Below are positions 7,833 to 15,008 of a DNA stretch of 15,008 bases, piece after piece. Location: assembly GCA_002316585.1 (NCBI GenBank), contig DCDU01000213.1:1-15008 (forward strand), in the 5' to 3' direction. The position numbers and the translations under genes are program-made. The notes under the pieces are model-generated. The model saw nothing but the letters and a program-made list of their open reading frames with translations, did no database searches and was not told where the DNA came from. How positions within the stretch are numbered: the stretch's first letter is position 1; the number at the start of each line of letters is the position of its first letter. The stretch is from Firmicutes bacterium UBA1047 (GTDB lineage: Bacteria; Bacillota; Clostridia; Tissierellales; Sedimentibacteraceae).

Positions 7833-7858
7833 ATATGTATTAATTATCAGGAGTAAAA

Positions 7859-9691
7859 ATGTTTAATATACAGGAAGAATTAAAAAAGCTGCCTGACAGT
7901 CCCGGCGTTTATCAGATGAAAAATGTATTTGGGGAAATAATATATGTGGGCAAAGCTAAAAACTTAAAAAAAAGAGTCAGACAATACTTTCAATCCAAGA
8001 ATCATATACCTAAGATTCAGGCTATGATAAAGAATATTTCTGAGTTTGAATACATAATTACGGACAATGAAGTTGAAGCATTAATTTTAGAAGCAAATTA
8101 TATTAAAAAATACAGACCTAAATATAACACCCTCTTAAGAGATGATAAGCAATATCCATATATTAAAATATCCGTTCAGGAAAAATATCCAAGAATTTAC
8201 AAGGTAAGAGAGGTAAAAAGGGACGGAGCCAAATACTTCGGACCCTATCCAAGTGCCTATGCGGTCAATGAAATAATCGAGATTATAGGAAACTTATACA
8301 AGCTTAGAAAATGCTCGCTAAAACTTGACGGTGCCAAGAAATGTCAAAGACCCTGCATGTATTATCATATAAACAGATGCACTGCTCCATGTATGGGAAA
8401 CGTTGACCCGAAGGAATACAGGGAGGAAGTTAATAAAGCGATAGCTTTTTTAACGGGCGGAGAAGATATAATCAAATCCTTGAACGAAAAAATGTTTAAA
8501 GCATCGGAAAGCATGGATTATGAGGAAGCTGCCAAGTACAGGGATCAAATTAAGGCACTTGAGGTGATTTCGGAAAAACAAAAAGTTGTTTCCGTGGCAG
8601 ATATCGATCAGGATGTTATAGGAAGCGCTTTAGGCATTGAAGAAGCGTGCATACAGATTTTCTTTGTACGGAGCGGTAAAATTATCGGAAGTGAGCATTA
8701 TCTGCTTACTAATATAGAAAATGCAACAAGAGAAGAAATTATCAGTTCATTTTTAACTCAATTTTATACCGGTACCGTATATATTCCTAAAGAAATATAT
8801 ATTGAAACCGAAATAGAAGATATGGAGGTTTTTGAAAAGCTTTTATCGGAAAAAAGAGGAAATAAGGTGACCCTTAAGATTCCGGTAAAAGGTGAAAAGA
8901 GTATGCTGATTAAAATGACAAAGAAAAATGCTCTTGAAATTTTGGAAAAGGGAAGTCAGCGAATAAAGAAAAATATAGATGAAAGCATGAAAGCGGTTGA
9001 AAAGCTGAAAAGTTTACTGGATTTAGACGAAGTTCCCGCAAGAATTGAAGCTTACGATATATCAAATATTCAAGGGGTTGAGTCCGTCGGCTCCATGGTT
9101 GTTTTTGAAAAGGGAATTCCAAATAAAAGCAATTACAGGCGTTTCAGAATAAAGACGGTGACAGGTCCCAATGATTATAAAAGTATGGAAGAAGTATTGG
9201 AAAGACGAATCAACAGAGGCTTGGGAGAAGACAAGCAAGGCTTCAATAAAATGCCTGACTTGATTTTAGTTGACGGGGGAAAAGGACAAACAAATGTGGC
9301 AGAAGAAGTATTAAGCAATTTTGGTTTGAATATACCTGTGTGCGGTATGATTAAGGATGACAAGCATACAACAAGAGGACTGATATACCGCAACACGGAA
9401 ATAGAGCTAAGTAGAACAAATATAGTTTATCAATTGATTTACAGGATTCAGGAAGAAGCTCACAGGTTTGCAATTGAGTATCATAGGAATTTAAGAGATA
9501 AAACATTGTTTAAATCAGAACTTGACAATATTGAAAATATTGGGGAAAAGAGAAAAATAAATCTGCTTAAAAAGTTCGGCTCCGTTGAAAATATAAGAAC
9601 CAAAAGTTCGGAGGAGCTTGCAGAGGTACCGGGGATGAATATTAAAGCGGCAGAATCGGTTTGCAATTATTTTAACCAAAATAACGAGTAA
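7859..9691 (+). CDS. uvrC: Excinuclease ABC subunit C
   Basis: UvrC makes both incisions around bulky DNA lesions in nucleotide excision repair, working with UvrA and UvrB. The 610-residue protein is full length. The GIY-YIG nuclease at the N-terminus shows GVY (16-18), YVG (29-31) and Arg39. A cysteine set at 152, 166, 174 and 178 matches the pattern reported to hold a 4Fe-4S cluster in UvrC. The UVR motif that binds UvrB lies near residues 203-233 (EKMFKASESMDYEEAAKYRD). The C-terminal RNase H-like nuclease includes AYDISNIQG, LILVDGGKGQ and HRFAIEYHR. Two helix-hairpin-helix motifs end the protein (IENIGEKRKINLLKKFGS and AEVPGMNIKAA). AGGAG at 7849-7853 gives the start. hprK follows after 45 bases with no terminator between them. 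Confidence 0.97.
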   Translation: MFNIQEELKKLPDSPGVYQMKNVFGEIIYVGKAKNLKKRVRQYFQSKNHIPKIQAMIKNISEFEYIITDNEVEALILEANYIKKYRPKYNTLLRDDKQYPYIKISVQEKYPRIYKVREVKRDGAKYFGPYPSAYAVNEIIEIIGNLYKLRKCSLKLDGAKKCQRPCMYYHINRCTAPCMGNVDPKEYREEVNKAIAFLTGGEDIIKSLNEKMFKASESMDYEEAAKYRDQIKALEVISEKQKVVSVADIDQDVIGSALGIEEACIQIFFVRSGKIIGSEHYLLTNIENATREEIISSFLTQFYTGTVYIPKEIYIETEIEDMEVFEKLLSEKRGNKVTLKIPVKGEKSMLIKMTKKNALEILEKGSQRIKKNIDESMKAVEKLKSLLDLDEVPARIEAYDISNIQGVESVGSMVVFEKGIPNKSNYRRFRIKTVTGPNDYKSMEEVLERRINRGLGEDKQGFNKMPDLILVDGGKGQTNVAEEVLSNFGLNIPVCGMIKDDKHTTRGLIYRNTEIELSRTNIVYQLIYRIQEEAHRFAIEYHRNLRDKTLFKSELDNIENIGEKRKINLLKKFGSVENIRTKSSEELAEVPGMNIKAAESVCNYFNQNNE

Positions 9692-9736
9692 CCGATAAGG
9701 ATGATATTAAATTTTATTTAAGGGTGGTAAAGAAAC

Positions 9737-10651
9737 ATGCAGTATGTGAAGCTTGAAGATTTAGTTAGTTATACGGGAATAGAGCCGGTTTATTATCCGG
9801 AAGATGTTCAATCCAGAATATATACAGCTGATATAATAAGACCGGGTCTTCAAATGGCAGGGTATTTTGACTGGTTTTCCTTTGAGCGGGTTCAAATAAT
9901 GGGAAAAGCAGAAATGTTATATTTTAAAACTTTAGAAGAAGAAGTAAGAAAAGACAGATTAGATAAATTTTTCAGTTTTCCTATTCCGGCGCTGATTGTT
10001 GCCAATGAAATGGAAGTTGATGATGTTATAATTTATTATGCAAAAAAATACAAGAGACCGGTATTCAAATCAAACGAAAAAACCGACAAATTAGTCAATA
10101 TAATGATTAACTTCCTTGAAGAGGAATTGGCAGACGAAACAACGCTGCACGGCGTTTGTTTAGAAGTTTTCGGTGTTGGAGTGTTGTTAAAGGGTAAAAG
10201 CAGCATCGGTAAGAGTGAGACTGCTCTTGAATTAATAAACAGAGGTCACAGGCTTGTGGCAGATGATGCAGTAATCATAAAAAAAGTTGAAGGCGGACTT
10301 AAGGCGACTTGCCCTGAATTGACCCAGCATTTGATGGAAATAAGAGGTATCGGGATTCTTGATATCCAGCATTTATTTGGTGTGGGCTCCATCAGGTTAG
10401 AACAATTTGTAGAATTGGTTGTTGAATTGGAAGAGTGGGATGAAAGCAAGGAATATGACAGAATTGGCGCCGATGAGGATTATACGGATATTTTAGGAAT
10501 AAAGGTGCCTACGGTTATAATACCTGTCAGACCGGGAAGAAATACTTCCGCCATTGTAGAAATAGCAGCTAAAAATTACAGACAGAAGCTTCTTGGATAC
10601 AATCCCCTCGAAAAATACATTAAGAAATTTAATAATATGCGAAAGCAGTAG
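9737..10651 (+). CDS. hprK: HPr kinase/phosphorylase
   Basis: This bifunctional enzyme phosphorylates or dephosphorylates Ser46 of HPr, controlling CcpA-dependent catabolite regulation and sugar PTS activity in Firmicutes. The 304-residue protein has the variable N-terminal domain (about 1-130). The kinase core follows, with His139-Gly140, the P-loop GKSSIGKS (153-160), HRLVADDAV (171-179), the signature MEIRGIGILDI (200-210) and the C-terminal PVRPGRNTSAIVEIAA segment. In typical members the P-loop reads GxSGxGKS; here the second glycine is Ser156, which still fits the general Walker A rule. AGGGTGG (9721-9727) precedes the ATG. It appears co-transcribed with uvrC, and no terminator hairpin with a T tract is seen after it. 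Partner proteins HPr and CcpA are not in the window. Confidence 0.95.
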   Translation: MQYVKLEDLVSYTGIEPVYYPEDVQSRIYTADIIRPGLQMAGYFDWFSFERVQIMGKAEMLYFKTLEEEVRKDRLDKFFSFPIPALIVANEMEVDDVIIYYAKKYKRPVFKSNEKTDKLVNIMINFLEEELADETTLHGVCLEVFGVGVLLKGKSSIGKSETALELINRGHRLVADDAVIIKKVEGGLKATCPELTQHLMEIRGIGILDIQHLFGVGSIRLEQFVELVVELEEWDESKEYDRIGADEDYTDILGIKVPTVIIPVRPGRNTSAIVEIAAKNYRQKLLGYNPLEKYIKKFNNMRKQ

Positions 10652-10664
10652 AAAGTTTTTTGTA

Positions 10665-10693
10665 TTGCAATAAATATCCCTTTGGGATATAAT
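10665..10693 (+). promoter_or_regulatory. Promoter for the PFOR gene
   Basis: TTGCAA (10665-10670) and a perfect TATAAT (10688-10693) are separated by 17 bases, the best -35/-10 pair in the window. The expected start of transcription is about 10700, leaving a leader of roughly 65 bases that ends in a strong AGGAGG (10753-10758) before ATG 10767. Confidence 0.75.
10674..10690. repeat. Perfect inverted repeat inside the PFOR promoter
   Basis: ATATCCC (10674-10680) and GGGATAT (10684-10690) are exact inverted copies around TTT. The element fills most of the promoter spacer and overlaps the -10 box, a classic repressor-operator position. It has no following T tract, so it is not a good terminator for hprK. 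Confidence 0.6.
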
Positions 10694-10754
10694 TTAAGCA
10701 GTATTGGTTAAATTATCAATATTTTGTGTCTACACTTTATAAATAAATATATAG

Positions 10755-14333
<3,579 letters not shown>

Positions 14334-14336
14334 GAT

Positions 14337-14350
14337 GCGCTACGCGCTAC
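14337..14350 (+). repeat. Tandem 7-base GC-rich repeat after the PFOR stop
   Basis: GCGCTAC occurs twice in direct succession three bases after the PFOR stop codon. It is unusually GC-rich for this DNA. It can also pair GCGC with GCGC across TAC, but there is no T tract immediately after it. Function unknown. Confidence 0.6.
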
Positions 14351-14404
14351 CCCATTTCTGAGTGTTTTTTCAAATGGATGGTAGTTCATTTGCAGCAAAT
14401 TCTC

Positions 14405-14435
14405 AAAGAAGACAGGTTATCCTGTCTTCTTTATT
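14405..14435 (+). terminator. Strong hairpin, probable PFOR terminator
   Basis: AAAGAAGACAGG (14405-14416) and CCTGTCTTCTTT (14421-14432) form a perfect 12-pair stem around TTAT. The A-rich and T-rich stem ends let it serve either strand. The trailing T run is partly inside the stem and short, so termination strength is uncertain. Confidence 0.75.
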
Positions 14436-14452
14436 ACAAAAGGAGAGGGAAA

Positions 14453-14659
14453 ATGAAAAAGTTAGTTTCAATATTATTAATAGGCCTTATGTTAATATCA
14501 ACGCTGACAGGCTGCGGCGCAAATGAATTGGGGTATTTGAATTTAGCTAAAGAAATATCATCATTGACACAGTATGGTTTTAACAACAAAACATCTATTG
14601 TGCTTTCAAAAGATTTAGTTGCAATCAAGCATTTATCTATGGGTTTGAGCAAGGTTTAA
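14453..14659 (+). CDS. Putative lipoprotein, N-terminal part (frame breaks early)
   Basis: Translation from ATG 14453, behind AGGAGAGG (14441-14448), gives a lipoprotein signal peptide: MKK, a hydrophobic core, and lipobox LTGC with Cys21 as the lipidated residue. The mature part begins GANELGYLNLAKEISSL. The frame stops at 14657-14659 after only 68 residues. A long open frame one base out of phase continues from about 14629 to the window end, so this is probably the start of a longer exported protein with a one-base deletion near 14620-14628. I do not recognise the family with confidence. An in-frame ATG at 14378 is upstream of the ribosome site and inside the terminator region, so it is not the start. 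Confidence 0.7.
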   Translation: MKKLVSILLIGLMLISTLTGCGANELGYLNLAKEISSLTQYGFNNKTSIVLSKDLVAIKHLSMGLSKV

Positions 14660-15008
14660 GCGAATCATTTTTAGAATTGCCGGAAGAAGAAATTTCATAT
14701 TTGGAAATGTATGATTATGCTCATGATTATTTAACAAAAGCATTTAAGGGTTTTGACACAAAGCTTATAAAGAAAATAAATAATGGGTGTTCTTTTGAAT
14801 TGTCAACTGAAAGTGCATTGGAATTTGTGAAAAGCTTAGTTGTATATTTAAGTGAAAACAGAGAAGTTGTATTTGATGAAACAATAAACTACTTAGAAAA
14901 TATATATCCTCTTATTGTTGAGGAAGAATTTAGCGAAGAAGAAAAAGCTGCAGCATTAGCTGAACTAAAGATGAGCAGACAAGATTTCTATGATTTTATA
15001 GATGAAGC
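14629..15008 (+). pseudogene. Continuation of the lipoprotein gene in the shifted frame, running off the window
   Basis: From 14629 the frame reads AFIYGFEQGLSESF and stays open to the last base, rich in Glu, Leu and Lys, with LELPEEEISYLEMYDYAHDY and a late acidic segment VEEEFSEEEKAAALAELK. It has no ribosome site or plausible start of its own; the first internal ATG, at about 14707, is unsupported. It looks like the mature part of the lipoprotein begun at 14453. Adding one base around GCAATC (14621-14626) would join the two. The C-terminus is outside the window. No domain recognised. Confidence 0.55.

Noticed and set aside
14378..14452. Extended start of the lipoprotein at ATG 14378
   Set aside because: This would translate through the terminator hairpin and bury the signal peptide; AGGAGAGG and ATG 14453 fit far better.

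Overview
The window looks like chromosomal DNA from an anaerobic, low-GC, Gram-positive bacterium of the Clostridia/Tissierellia type. The evidence is AT-rich coding sequence with strong AGGAGG-type ribosome sites, an HPr kinase/phosphorylase (Firmicutes-style carbon regulation), and a full-length single-chain pyruvate:ferredoxin oxidoreductase. Genus cannot be fixed from sequence alone. All real genes are on the + strand. I see no tRNA, rRNA, CRISPR array, insertion sequence or phage gene.

Region 1 (1-7607) is a nutrient/cell-wall salvage block. It holds an oligopeptide/dipeptide-type ABC transporter (two permeases, two ATPases; the binding protein is not in the window). It then has MurQ (MurNAc-6-P etherase), a MurR-like RpiR/SIS regulator, NagB (GlcN-6-P deaminase) and NagA (GlcNAc-6-P deacetylase). 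MurQ, NagA and NagB together convert MurNAc-6-P to GlcNAc-6-P, then GlcN-6-P, then fructose-6-P. With a peptide transporter directly upstream, the natural reading is uptake and recycling of peptidoglycan fragments. No MurNAc PTS or kinase is visible. nagBA has its own candidate promoter and ends at a clear terminator (7616-7646).

Region 2 (7608-10651) is uvrC followed by hprK, probably co-transcribed from an extended -10 promoter just upstream of uvrC. Region 3 (10652-14435) is the PFOR gene, with a good promoter whose spacer and -10 carry a perfect inverted repeat, and a strong downstream hairpin. Region 4 (14453-15008) is the start of a lipoprotein gene that runs off the window.

The main anomalies are reading-frame problems. 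The dppC 3' end and the dppD 5' part contain four apparent single-base insertions within about 320 bp, and the three in dppD sum to zero frame change. The lipoprotein carries an apparent one-base deletion. These are either localized sequence errors or very recent gene decay. murQ also has no conventional start codon at the right place; an ATT correctly spaced behind a strong Shine-Dalgarno is the best candidate. I did not find a convincing wholly new system; the salvage locus and the start/regulatory oddities are the most interesting content.
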